DNA from: Alcanivorax sp.
GTDB taxonomy: Bacteria; Pseudomonadota; Gammaproteobacteria; Pseudomonadales; Alcanivoracaceae
Reading direction: 5' to 3'
Assembly (NCBI RefSeq): GCF_019431375.1
Contig: NZ_CP080267.1
Span: forward strand, 868,001 to 932,000
DNA: 64,000 nt
How positions within the stretch are numbered: the stretch's first letter is position 1; each line of letters starts with the position of its first letter. This document shows, one piece after another, positions 18,786-25,995 of the stretch. The notes under the pieces were generated by a model. The model did not search any database, had not been told where the DNA came from, and worked only from the letters and a program-made list of their open reading frames with translations. The position numbers and the translations under genes were made by a program.

Positions 18786-18921
18786 CGGATTCGGCAACAA
18801 AAATATGCCTAACGTTCAGATTTTAGACAACTTTTGCGCCCATGGCCGGTGCGTGCGAGAATCGCGCCGTTTTCGCCCCAACCTCCTTGCCAATTTCAGC
18901 CAATGTTAGAGAGACCCCACC

Positions 18922-19767
18922 ATGACCGCCCAGATTCTTGATGGCAAAGCCCTGGCCCAGCAGTTTGAAGAGGAAATGCGTGAGCGCGTTGATGCACTGA
19001 AAGCCAAAGCCAACGGCCGCACCCCTATTCTCGCCACTATTCTGGTTGGTGCCGATCCGGCCTCTGCCACCTACGTAAAGATGAAGGGCAATGCCTGTCG
19101 TCGGGTCGGCATGGAATCCGAAGCCATCGAACTGCCGGCGGAAACCACCACCGAACAGCTGCTGGCCAAGATCGATGAGCTGAACAGTAACCCGGATGTG
19201 CACGGCATCCTGCTGCAGCACCCGGTGCCGGCGCAGATTGATGAGCGCGCCTGTTTCGATGCCATCAGCCTGGAAAAGGATGTGGATGGCGTTACCTGCT
19301 TGGGCTTTGGTCGCATGAGCATGGGCGAGACCGCTTACGGCTGCGCCACCCCCAAGGGCATTATGCGCCTGCTGGAGCACTACCAGGTGGAATTGGAGGG
19401 CAAGCACGCCGTTGTGGTCGGGCGCAGCGCCATTCTCGGCAAGCCCATGGCGATGATGTTGCTGGAAGCCAACGCCACCGTAACCATCTGTCACAGCCGC
19501 ACCCGTAACCTGCCGGAACTGGTCAAACAGGCAGATATCGTGGTTGGCGCCGTGGGCAAACCGGAATTCATCAAGGCAGACTGGATCAAGGATGGTGCTG
19601 TCGTCGTGGATGCCGGCTTCCACCCGGAGAAATGCGGTGACATTGAACTGGCCCCGCTGGTAGACCGTGTCAGCGCCTATACCCCGGTACCGGGTGGTGT
19701 CGGTCCCATGACCATCAACACCCTGATTTTCCAGACCCTGCAGTCCGGCGAAAAAGCGCTCGGCTAA
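18922..19767 (+). CDS. folD: Bifunctional methylenetetrahydrofolate dehydrogenase/methenyltetrahydrofolate cyclohydrolase
   Basis: 281 residues, close to the usual 280-290. It interconverts 5,10-methylene- and 10-formyl-THF in the cytosol, supplying purine and formyl-Met synthesis. Catalytic Y51 and K55 lie in the TYVKMKGNAC stretch. The substrate region LLQHPVPAQI and the NADP-binding segment VVGRSAILGKPMAMMLL are present, as is the C-terminal PGGVGPMTI. Start ATG at 18922 with GAGAGA upstream. It stands alone between the tRNA operon and the YegP-like gene. Confidence 0.96.
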   Translation: MTAQILDGKALAQQFEEEMRERVDALKAKANGRTPILATILVGADPASATYVKMKGNACRRVGMESEAIELPAETTTEQLLAKIDELNSNPDVHGILLQHPVPAQIDERACFDAISLEKDVDGVTCLGFGRMSMGETAYGCATPKGIMRLLEHYQVELEGKHAVVVGRSAILGKPMAMMLLEANATVTICHSRTRNLPELVKQADIVVGAVGKPEFIKADWIKDGAVVVDAGFHPEKCGDIELAPLVDRVSAYTPVPGGVGPMTINTLIFQTLQSGEKALG

Positions 19768-19789
19768 GCCTGTTCGTCCCTGCCCGACC

Positions 19790-19810
19790 GGTGCCGCCAA
19801 TGGCGGCACC
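19790..19810 (+). terminator. Stem-loop after folD
   Basis: Perfect 9-bp stem GGTGCCGCC / GGCGGCACC with an AAT loop, 22 bases after the folD stop. There is no T-run directly after it (the next T5 is about 10 bases on), so its role as a terminator is uncertain. Confidence 0.5.
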
Positions 19811-19956
19811 AGCCCTCACCTTTTTGCGATCCCGCCCACAAAGCAAAGCAACGCTACGCAGTCACAACCGGCGGTAACATTATTGTCGACTGCAGCGGCC
19901 TATAGTTTCCTTTGCCTCATCCGCGAGGCGTCGCTATAGACCCAAGGAGAACGACT

Positions 19957-20292
19957 ATGGCAGGGAAGTTCGAAATCGATAAGGCCAGCAACGGGCAGTA
20001 CATCTTTCGTCTGAAAGCCGGCAACGGGGAAATCATTCTCTCCAGCGAGCAGTACACCACCAAAGGCGCCTGTGAGAACGGTGTGGATTCGGTAAAAAAG
20101 AATGCCCCGGACGACGGCCGCTATGACCGCAAGGAAGCCAAGGACGGCAGGCACTACTTTTCCCTGAAAGCCGCCAACCACCAGATCATTGGTCAGAGCC
20201 AGATGTACAAGAGCACCAGTGGCATGGAAAACGGTATTGAATCCGTGAAGAACAACGCCCCGGATGCGCCGGTGGATGATCTGACCGACTGA
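19957..20292 (+). CDS. YegP family protein (two DUF1508 repeats)
   Basis: 111 residues made of two DUF1508 repeats, each with the pattern [FY]-x-F-x-L-K-A-x-N-x-[EQ]-I-I and ending in SVKKNAPD or SVKNNAPD. Length and sequence match E. coli YegP. The start is ATG at 19957 with AAGGAG at 19944-19949; an upstream extension has no ribosome site. The biochemical role of the family is unknown; it is often seen with stress genes. A TATAGT -10-like hexamer lies at 19901-19906. Single-gene unit closed by a strong terminator. Confidence 0.92.
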   Translation: MAGKFEIDKASNGQYIFRLKAGNGEIILSSEQYTTKGACENGVDSVKKNAPDDGRYDRKEAKDGRHYFSLKAANHQIIGQSQMYKSTSGMENGIESVKNNAPDAPVDDLTD

Positions 20293-20295
20293 TAC

Positions 20296-20324
20296 AAAAA
20301 AGGGCCACTAGCGTGGCCCCTTTT
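20296..20324. terminator. Bidirectional terminator between the yegP-like gene and glnS
   Basis: Stem GGGCCAC (20302-20308) / GTGGCCC (20313-20319) with a TAGC loop, T4 to the right and A6 to the left, serving both convergent genes. Confidence 0.9.
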
Positions 20325-20346
20325 CCTGCTATTTTCTATCGCTGAA

Positions 20347-22029
20347 TCAGGCTTCCTTTGGCCAGGATTCGCGCAGACCGACCGTCTGATTGAACACCAG
20401 CTTGTCCTCGCTGCTGTCCTGATCCACACAGAAATAGCCTTCACGTTCAAACTGGTAGCGGGTTTCCGCCAAAACCCCGCGCAGCCCAGGCTCAACCCAA
20501 CAGCCATCCAGCACACTCAGGGAATCCGGATTGATGTGGGACAGGAAAGTCTGCCCTTCTTCGGTCTTGTTGGGATTCGCTGCGGTGAACAGACGATCGT
20601 AAAGACGCACCTCGCAAGGCACCCCTTTGCTGGCGCTGACCCAGTGGATCACCCCGCGCAGCTTGCCCTGGTCATCCGCATTCTCCGGATTCTTGCCCAG
20701 GGTGTCCGGGTCATAGGTGCAACGCACTTCCACAATCTCGCCACTGTCATCACGCACCACGTCGGTGGCGCGGATCACATAGCCGTAGCGCAGGCGCACC
20801 CGGTCACCCAGCACCAGGCGCTTGAACTTCTTGTTGGCCTCTTCGCGGAAATCCTCCCGGTCGATATACACCTCACGGGTCATGGGTACCTGGCGGGTGC
20901 CCATGGTCTCGTTCTGCGGGTGTACCGGTGCAGTCAGGGATTCCTCGTGGCCCTCCTCCCAATTTTCGATGACCACTTTCAGGGGGTGCAGCACACACAT
21001 GGCACGGGGGGCATGCTGGTTCAGGTCGTCACGGATGGCGGCTTCCAGCATCCCCATATCCACCACGGAATCGGCCCGACTGACGCCCACAGACTCACAG
21101 AAGGTACGAATGGAAGCCGGCGTGTAGCCGCGACGGCGCAGACCGCTGATCGTCGGCATGCGCGGGTCGTTCCAGCCTTCCACATGCCCCTCATCCACCA
21201 GTTGCTTGAGCTTGCGCTTGCTGGTCACCGTGTAATTCAGGTTCAGCCGGGCAAACTCATACTGGCGCGGGTTGGCGGGCACGGAGGTGTTCTCGATCAC
21301 CCAGTCGTAAAAGGGCCGGTGATCTTCAAACTCCAGGGTACAGAGACTGTGGGTGATCCCCTCGATGGCATCAGACAGGGGATGGGTAAAATCGTACATG
21401 GGGTAAATCACCCACTTGTCGCCGGTCTGATGGTGCACTTTCTTGCGGATACGATAGAGAATCGGATCGCGCAGCGTCAGATTGGCGCTCTGCATGTCGA
21501 TTTTGGCACGCAGCACCGCTGCGCCCTCGTCCAGCTCGCCACTGCGCATCTGTTCGAACAGGGCCAGATTTTCTTCCACGCTTCGCTCGCGGTAGGGGCT
21601 TGGCTTGCCCGGGGTGGTGAAGTTGCCACGGTATTCGGCGATCTGCTCCGGGCTCAGGCTGTCCACGTAGGCCAGCCCCTTGTGGATCAGCTCCACCGCC
21701 AGCTCATAAAGCCGGTCGAAATAGTCGCTGGCGAAACGCTCCTGGCCATTCCAGGCAAAGCCCAACCACTGCACATCCTGCTTGATGGACTGGATGTACT
21801 CGTCTTCTTCCTTCGCGGGATTGGTGTCATCAAAGCGCAGGTTACAACTGCCGTTATAGCTTTCGGCAATCCCGAAGTTCAGGCAGATAGATTTAGCATG
21901 ACCAATATGCAGGTACCCATTGGGTTCCGGCGGAAAACGGGTCACCACCTGGCCGTCGTTTTTACCTTCTGCGAGGTCACGGTCGATGATCTGTCTGATA
22001 AAATTGCTGGGCGCTTTCGTTTCGCTCAT
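20347..22029 (-). CDS. glnS: Glutaminyl-tRNA synthetase
   Basis: 560 residues, close to E. coli GlnRS (554). Class I synthetase that charges tRNA-Gln in the cytosol. The HIGH motif is at 41-44 within PPEPNGYLHIGHAKS, and the KMSKS equivalent reads VTSKRKL (MSKR type). The C-terminal beta-barrel anticodon-binding region is complete. Start ATG at 22027-22029. A good promoter lies about 75 bases upstream (22102-22129). Confidence 0.97.
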   Translation of the reverse strand: MSETKAPSNFIRQIIDRDLAEGKNDGQVVTRFPPEPNGYLHIGHAKSICLNFGIAESYNGSCNLRFDDTNPAKEEDEYIQSIKQDVQWLGFAWNGQERFASDYFDRLYELAVELIHKGLAYVDSLSPEQIAEYRGNFTTPGKPSPYRERSVEENLALFEQMRSGELDEGAAVLRAKIDMQSANLTLRDPILYRIRKKVHHQTGDKWVIYPMYDFTHPLSDAIEGITHSLCTLEFEDHRPFYDWVIENTSVPANPRQYEFARLNLNYTVTSKRKLKQLVDEGHVEGWNDPRMPTISGLRRRGYTPASIRTFCESVGVSRADSVVDMGMLEAAIRDDLNQHAPRAMCVLHPLKVVIENWEEGHEESLTAPVHPQNETMGTRQVPMTREVYIDREDFREEANKKFKRLVLGDRVRLRYGYVIRATDVVRDDSGEIVEVRCTYDPDTLGKNPENADDQGKLRGVIHWVSASKGVPCEVRLYDRLFTAANPNKTEEGQTFLSHINPDSLSVLDGCWVEPGLRGVLAETRYQFEREGYFCVDQDSSEDKLVFNQTVGLRESWPKEA

Positions 22030-22101
22030 GGGTCTTGGCCAGTCCGGAAGGCAGGGAGCCTGAATATGGGCAGGCTCTCACGGTGAAAATGAAGGTGCGC
22101 T

Positions 22102-22129
22102 AGTGTACTGTACGCCCCCCAACAGTCAA
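22102..22129 (-). promoter_or_regulatory. Sigma-70 promoter of glnS
   Basis: On the minus strand: -35 TTGACT (22124-22129), 16-base spacer, -10 TACACT (22102-22107), inside the glnS-ppiB divergent region. Confidence 0.75.
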
Positions 22130-22190
22130 AGACTCAGGGCCAGCCCGGGAACAAAAACCCGCAGCGGGCCCATCTTGCGGAGAAAACCTG

Positions 22191-22688
22191 ATGAAAGTGG
22201 TGCTGACAACAACCTACGGCAAAATCACCCTGCAACTGGACGCAGAGAAGGCGCCGATCACGACCGAGAACTTTGTGCAATACGTCAAGGATGGCCACTT
22301 CGACGGCACCATCTTCCACCGTGTTATCAGCAACTTCATGATCCAGGGCGGCGGCTTCACTGAAGATATGCAGCAAAAGCCCACCCGTGACACCATCCAG
22401 AACGAGGCCGGTAATGGCCTGTCCAACAAGGCCGGCACCATCGCCATGGCGCGCACCCCGGACCCGCACTCCGCCTCCGCCCAGTTCTTCATCAACGTGG
22501 CCGACAACCACTTCCTGGACAAGGAACGCAGCCAGGATGGCTGGGGTTATGCGGTCTTCGGCGCGGTCAGTGACGGCATGGACGTGGTAGAGAAAATCCG
22601 CAATGTGCCCACCGGCAACAGCGGCTTTCATCAGGATGTACCGGTAGAGCCGGTGCTGATCGAATCTGCTGAACTGATCGAGGACTGA
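22191..22688 (+). CDS. ppiB: Peptidyl-prolyl cis-trans isomerase B (cytosolic cyclophilin)
   Basis: 165 residues with no signal peptide, matching cytosolic cyclophilin (PpiB). The cyclophilin core is visible: FHRVISNFMIQGGGF with the catalytic Arg, the QNEAGNGLSNKAGTIAMAR region, and ASAQFFINVADN. It speeds up isomerisation of X-Pro bonds. Start ATG at 22191. Four bases separate it from the next cyclophilin gene, which has a signal peptide, so one operon makes both cytosolic and periplasmic forms together with LpxH. Confidence 0.95.
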   Translation: MKVVLTTTYGKITLQLDAEKAPITTENFVQYVKDGHFDGTIFHRVISNFMIQGGGFTEDMQQKPTRDTIQNEAGNGLSNKAGTIAMARTPDPHSASAQFFINVADNHFLDKERSQDGWGYAVFGAVSDGMDVVEKIRNVPTGNSGFHQDVPVEPVLIESAELIED

Positions 22689-22692
22689 GCCC

Positions 22693-23289
22693 ATGCGCGT
22701 TCTGGCCACTGCCCTGCTTGCCCTGTTGCCGACCCTGCTGCTCGCCAATCCGCAGGTTCGCCTGGAAACCTCTGCCGGCCCGGTCACCGTGGAACTCTAC
22801 GAGGACAAGGCGCCGCAGACCGTCGCCAACTTCCTCAAGTATGTGGATGACGGCTTCTACGATGGCACCCAGTTCCACCGGGTCATTCGCGGTTTCATGA
22901 TACAGGGCGGCGGCTTTGACCAGAGCGGGCAGCGCAAGGCCACCCGTCCCCCGATCCAGAACGAAGCCGAGAATGGCCTGAAGAACGAGCGCGGCACCCT
23001 GGCCATGGCGCGCACCGGCAACCCGCATTCGGCCACCGCCCAGTTCTTTATCAACCTTGTAGACAACGGCAACCTGGACTTTTCCGGCAAAAAACCCCGC
23101 GGCTGGGGCTATGCCGTGTTCGGCAAGGTCACTGACGGTATGTCCGTGGTGGACAATATCGCCCGCGAACGCACCACCAGCCAGCGTCTCAATGGCATGC
23201 TGGCCCGGGACGTGCCGGAAGTGCCCATCCTGATTACCCGAGCCTACCGCCTGGATTCAGCCGGCGAAGATGAAAAAGGCGCACAGTGA
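22693..23289 (+). CDS. ppiA: Peptidyl-prolyl cis-trans isomerase A (periplasmic cyclophilin)
   Basis: 198 residues. The N-terminal signal peptide MRVLATALLALLPTLLLA is followed by a cyclophilin domain paralogous to the upstream gene (FHRVIRGFMIQGGGF, TAQFFINLVDN). Expected in the periplasm, where it isomerises prolyl bonds of exported proteins. The C-terminal tail of about 25 residues is charged. The stop sits 2 bases before the chosen lpxH start. Confidence 0.93.
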   Translation: MRVLATALLALLPTLLLANPQVRLETSAGPVTVELYEDKAPQTVANFLKYVDDGFYDGTQFHRVIRGFMIQGGGFDQSGQRKATRPPIQNEAENGLKNERGTLAMARTGNPHSATAQFFINLVDNGNLDFSGKKPRGWGYAVFGKVTDGMSVVDNIARERTTSQRLNGMLARDVPEVPILITRAYRLDSAGEDEKGAQ

Positions 23290-23291
23290 CC

Positions 23292-24023
23292 ATGAGCTAC
23301 ACCCTGTTTATTTCCGACCTTCATCTGGACCCGGCTCGACCGGAACATCTGGAAGCCCTGGGCAAACTGCTCGAAGCCCATGCCGGCAAGGCAGACGCGC
23401 TCTATGTACTGGGTGATCTGTTCGAAGCCTGGATCGGCGACGACGATGACACCCCGTTCAATCAGGAAGCGATTAGCGCCTTTCGCAGTTTCAGCGACAA
23501 CGGTAGCCAGCTTTACTTCATGCATGGCAACCGGGACTTCATGCTCGGTGACGATTTCGCCGCCGCCTGCGGCGGCACCCTGCTAGAGGAAGGCACCGTG
23601 GTGGATCTGTATGGCACCCGTGCCCTGCTGATGCACGGCGACAGCCTGTGCACCCTGGACACGGCCTATCAACAGTTCCGCACCATGGCCCGTAACCCCC
23701 AGTGGCAACAGGGCATGCTGGCCAAGCCCCTGGAGGAACGCCGCATGATCGCCCAGGGCATGCGCATGCAAAGCCAGGGCAACAACGCCAACAAGGCGGA
23801 AAACATCATGGACGTGACCCCGGAGGAAGTGGTCCGCGTCATGGAAGACGCCGGCGTCAACCACCTGATCCACGGCCACACCCACCGCCCCAACGTCCAC
23901 GACGTGGAGCTGGCCAGTGGCCAGGGCAAACGCTGGGTGTTGGGTGATTGGGGTAAGTTGGGGTGGCAGATTGTGGCAGACAGTGAGAAGGGGCTGCGGT
24001 TGGAGAGCTTCGAAATCAGTTAA
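23292..24023 (+). CDS. lpxH: UDP-2,3-diacylglucosamine diphosphatase
   Basis: 243 residues from ATG at 23292; a GTG two codons earlier (23286) overlaps the ppiA stop and is the alternative. The enzyme makes lipid X from UDP-2,3-diacylglucosamine in lipid A synthesis, as a peripheral inner-membrane metallo-phosphoesterase. Metal-binding motifs: DLH (D9, H11), GDLFE (D42), GNRD (N80), MHGD and HGHTH. The sequence follows E. coli LpxH closely (GDLFEAWIGDDD). The TAA stop lies inside the first copy of a 7-bp repeat (24018-24045), so the last residues before it may come from the inserted element. Confidence 0.95.
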   Translation: MSYTLFISDLHLDPARPEHLEALGKLLEAHAGKADALYVLGDLFEAWIGDDDDTPFNQEAISAFRSFSDNGSQLYFMHGNRDFMLGDDFAAACGGTLLEEGTVVDLYGTRALLMHGDSLCTLDTAYQQFRTMARNPQWQQGMLAKPLEERRMIAQGMRMQSQGNNANKAENIMDVTPEEVVRVMEDAGVNHLIHGHTHRPNVHDVELASGQGKRWVLGDWGKLGWQIVADSEKGLRLESFEIS

Positions 24024-24172
24024 CAGTGAATAGTTAACAGTGAACAGCGCGCGTTAAGCGTGCTTATGATTTTCAAAGGCATGAGGCCGCGCCCATAAGA
24101 TGAGCGCGGCCTCGTTGTTTAAGGGTACAGACAATCCCTGCTCGCGCAGCTGTTAACTGTTCACTGTTAACT
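24018..24172. repeat. Palindromic element with heptamer-repeat arms (copy 1)
   Basis: The left arm (24018-24047) is four tandem 7-mers: AGTTAAC AGTGAAT AGTTAAC AGTGAAC. The right arm (24150-24172) is the same sequence inverted: read on the minus strand it gives AGTTAAC AGTGAAC AGTTAAC. Between them is a GC-rich hairpin (24083-24113). The whole is about 155 bp and fills the gap between the convergent genes lpxH and miaE. Both gene stops (24021-24023 and 24153-24155) are TAA triplets in the arms. Similar arms occur at 32007 and 46700. Confidence 0.8.
24083..24113. terminator. GC-rich hairpin inside the lpxH-miaE element
   Basis: Perfect 10-bp stem GAGGCCGCGC / GCGCGGCCTC with an 11-base loop, followed by GTTGTTT on the plus strand. 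Located between convergent genes, so it may act as a weak terminator for both. Confidence 0.5.
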
Positions 24173-24773
24173 GCTGTGGTACTCCCGAATGAAACCGAAA
24201 CTCCGAATCCGGCGACTCCACCAGCTCCCGTTCCACTTCCTTGAAAAAACTCACCCTCTCCTCGATGGGCTCGCCGGCATATTGTTCGGCCAGTGTCAGG
24301 TAATCCTCGAAGTGCCGTGATTCGCTTTTCAGCAGGTAGCGGTAGTAGCGGCCCAGTTCCTCATCTACGTGGGGAGCCAGCGCAGCGAAACGTTCGCAGC
24401 TTCTCGCTTCGATCAGGGCCCCGACAATCAGGGTATCGATGAGACGCCCGGGTTCGCTGGTGCGAACATGCTGGCGCAGGCCCTTGGCATAACGGGCCGG
24501 CGTCATGTGGTCGTAGGTGACGCCGCGCTGGCGCATGATCTGCAGCACCTGCTCGAAATGCAGCAACTCCTCGCGGGCAAGCTGGCTCAGGGCATCCAGC
24601 AATTCCGGCCGGTCCACATAGCGAAACATGAGATTCAGCGCCGTACTGGCGGCCTTCTTTTCGCAATGGGCATGATCAATCAGCAGAATGTCCGGGTGCT
24701 GCAGCGCCCAGTCGATCCAGGCCGGCGGTGTGGCACAGGGCAGGAAGTCTTGAATGTGGGAGATATCGTGCAT
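24153..24773 (-). CDS. miaE: tRNA-(ms2io6A)-hydroxylase
   Basis: 206 residues from ATG at 24771-24773, chosen because GAGG lies 5 bases before it; an extension of 13 codons upstream has no such site. MiaE hydroxylates the isopentenyl group of ms2i6A37 in tRNA using a ferritin-like diiron centre. Ligands visible in order: E38, E69 with H72 (E-x2-H), E122, E151 with H154 (E-x2-H). The gene is found in Salmonella and Pseudomonas but not E. coli. The C-terminal QQLTVNS is encoded by the right arm of the repeat element, so the native end was probably changed by it. Confidence 0.92.
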   Translation of the reverse strand: MHDISHIQDFLPCATPPAWIDWALQHPDILLIDHAHCEKKAASTALNLMFRYVDRPELLDALSQLAREELLHFEQVLQIMRQRGVTYDHMTPARYAKGLRQHVRTSEPGRLIDTLIVGALIEARSCERFAALAPHVDEELGRYYRYLLKSESRHFEDYLTLAEQYAGEPIEERVSFFKEVERELVESPDSEFRFHSGVPQQLTVNS

Positions 24774-24854
24774 GGCATCCTCAGGGTCGGCGCGCATTAT
24801 AGCGGGATACACTCACGCCGGCACACCACACCCGCAACGCGGTTTCTCTATTTT

Positions 24855-24891
24855 CTGTATCAGGTATCTGGCGTCCTGCGTCTGGCGTCCT
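24855..24891 (+). repeat. Degenerate 7-bp tandem array before an acyltransferase gene
   Basis: After CT come five 7-mers in a row: GTATCAG GTATCTG GCGTCCT GCGTCTG GCGTCCT. The last T begins a TATACT (24891-24896) that looks like a -10 box, 14 bases before the ATG at 24905. The -35 position falls inside the array. Confidence 0.65.
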
Positions 24892-24904
24892 ATACTCTCT
24901 CGCC

Positions 24905-25813
24905 ATGGGACGACGAACCAATCCAAAAATCCAACGCATCAAGGGTCTTGCCGCAGTGACCGTGCTGCGGCTGATCGCTTGCCTTCCTTACGCTGTGAAC
25001 CGCTGCATCGCTAGCCTGTTCGGGGCGCTGCTGGCACGACTACCCAGTGAGGCCCGGCGCGTGTCCCGGATCAATCTGGCCCTGTGCTACCCCCACCTGG
25101 AGGAAACACAGCGCCATCAACTGGCCCGGCAATCCCTGCTGGAAAGCGCCCGCAACACCTTCGAGATCGCCCTCTTCTGGCGACACCCGGAGCAAGGCCT
25201 GAAACGGATCGTGGCAGTGGATGGTGACGGCCCCCTGCGCCAGGCGGTCCAGGAGGGGAAACCGGTGATGATCCTGGCTCCCCACCTGGGTTGCTGGGAG
25301 GTGCTCAATTTCTGGTTGGCCACCGAGTTCGGTCTGCATGCCATGTTTGCCCCATCGGGGCTGCCGGAAGTGGATGACCTGATACGCTCAGGCCGCGAAC
25401 ACTTCGGCTCCACCATGTACCCCACCACCGCACGAGGGGTGGCCGGCCTGGTGCGCGCCATGAAAAAAGGCGCGCTCACTGCCATCCTGCCGGACCAGGT
25501 ACCGGATCGCCGTAGCGGCCGACACGCCCCCTTCTACGGCCAGCCCACCTACACCGGCACCCTGGCCTGCAAGCTGATCCGTCAAACCGGTGCGGTTACC
25601 TTTATGGCCTGGGCCCGGCGCCTGCCGGACGGCCAGGGGTTCGAAATTCGCGTGCGCCCGGCCAACCCGCAAGTGGCCGATGAGGATCTGGACACCGCCC
25701 TCTCCGCCATGAACGACTCCATCGCTCACCTGATCGACGAAGAGCCAGCCCAGTACCTGTGGAGCTACAAACGCTTCCGGCGTCCACCTGCAGACCAGAA
25801 AACCCCCTACTGA
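24905..25813 (+). CDS. Lysophospholipid/lipid A acyltransferase, LpxL-LpxM (HtrB) family
   Basis: 302 residues. An N-terminal membrane-associated segment (about 15-45) is followed by the family's acyltransferase domain with the H-x4-E motif (H127, E132 in APHLGCWE). The motif LPDQVPD and the C-terminal W-S-Y-K-R-F are also typical. Members transfer a secondary acyl chain to Kdo2-lipid IVA at the inner membrane. Whether this is LpxL, LpxM or a paralogue cannot be settled from sequence alone. It is divergent from miaE. The putative -10 (24891-24896) would put the transcript start about at the ATG, so a leaderless mRNA is possible. Confidence 0.85.
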   Translation: MGRRTNPKIQRIKGLAAVTVLRLIACLPYAVNRCIASLFGALLARLPSEARRVSRINLALCYPHLEETQRHQLARQSLLESARNTFEIALFWRHPEQGLKRIVAVDGDGPLRQAVQEGKPVMILAPHLGCWEVLNFWLATEFGLHAMFAPSGLPEVDDLIRSGREHFGSTMYPTTARGVAGLVRAMKKGALTAILPDQVPDRRSGRHAPFYGQPTYTGTLACKLIRQTGAVTFMAWARRLPDGQGFEIRVRPANPQVADEDLDTALSAMNDSIAHLIDEEPAQYLWSYKRFRRPPADQKTPY

Positions 25814-25881
25814 TCCTTGCAGCCTACCCCTTCAGTGATTGCGAGTATTCATGCCGTGAATGGCTGTAACGGCGGTTTGGC

Positions 25882-25910
25882 TTAACAGTTGATGGCATTT
25901 CCGCTATACT
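25882..25910 (+). promoter_or_regulatory. Sigma-70 promoter of acnB
   Basis: -35 TTAACA (25882-25887), 17-base spacer, -10 TATACT (25905-25910). The leader would be about 80 bases. Confidence 0.82.
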
Positions 25911-25995
25911 CCGCGCGCAATTCCAACCCCCAGTAACACCCTAAAAGACTGATTTCCAAAAGAAATTAGCCAATTCGAGTAAAGAGGGAAACGCT

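Noticed and set aside
24018..24172. CRISPR array
   Set aside because: The repeats are only 7 bp, directly adjacent, and inverted on the other side; there are no spacers and no cas genes.
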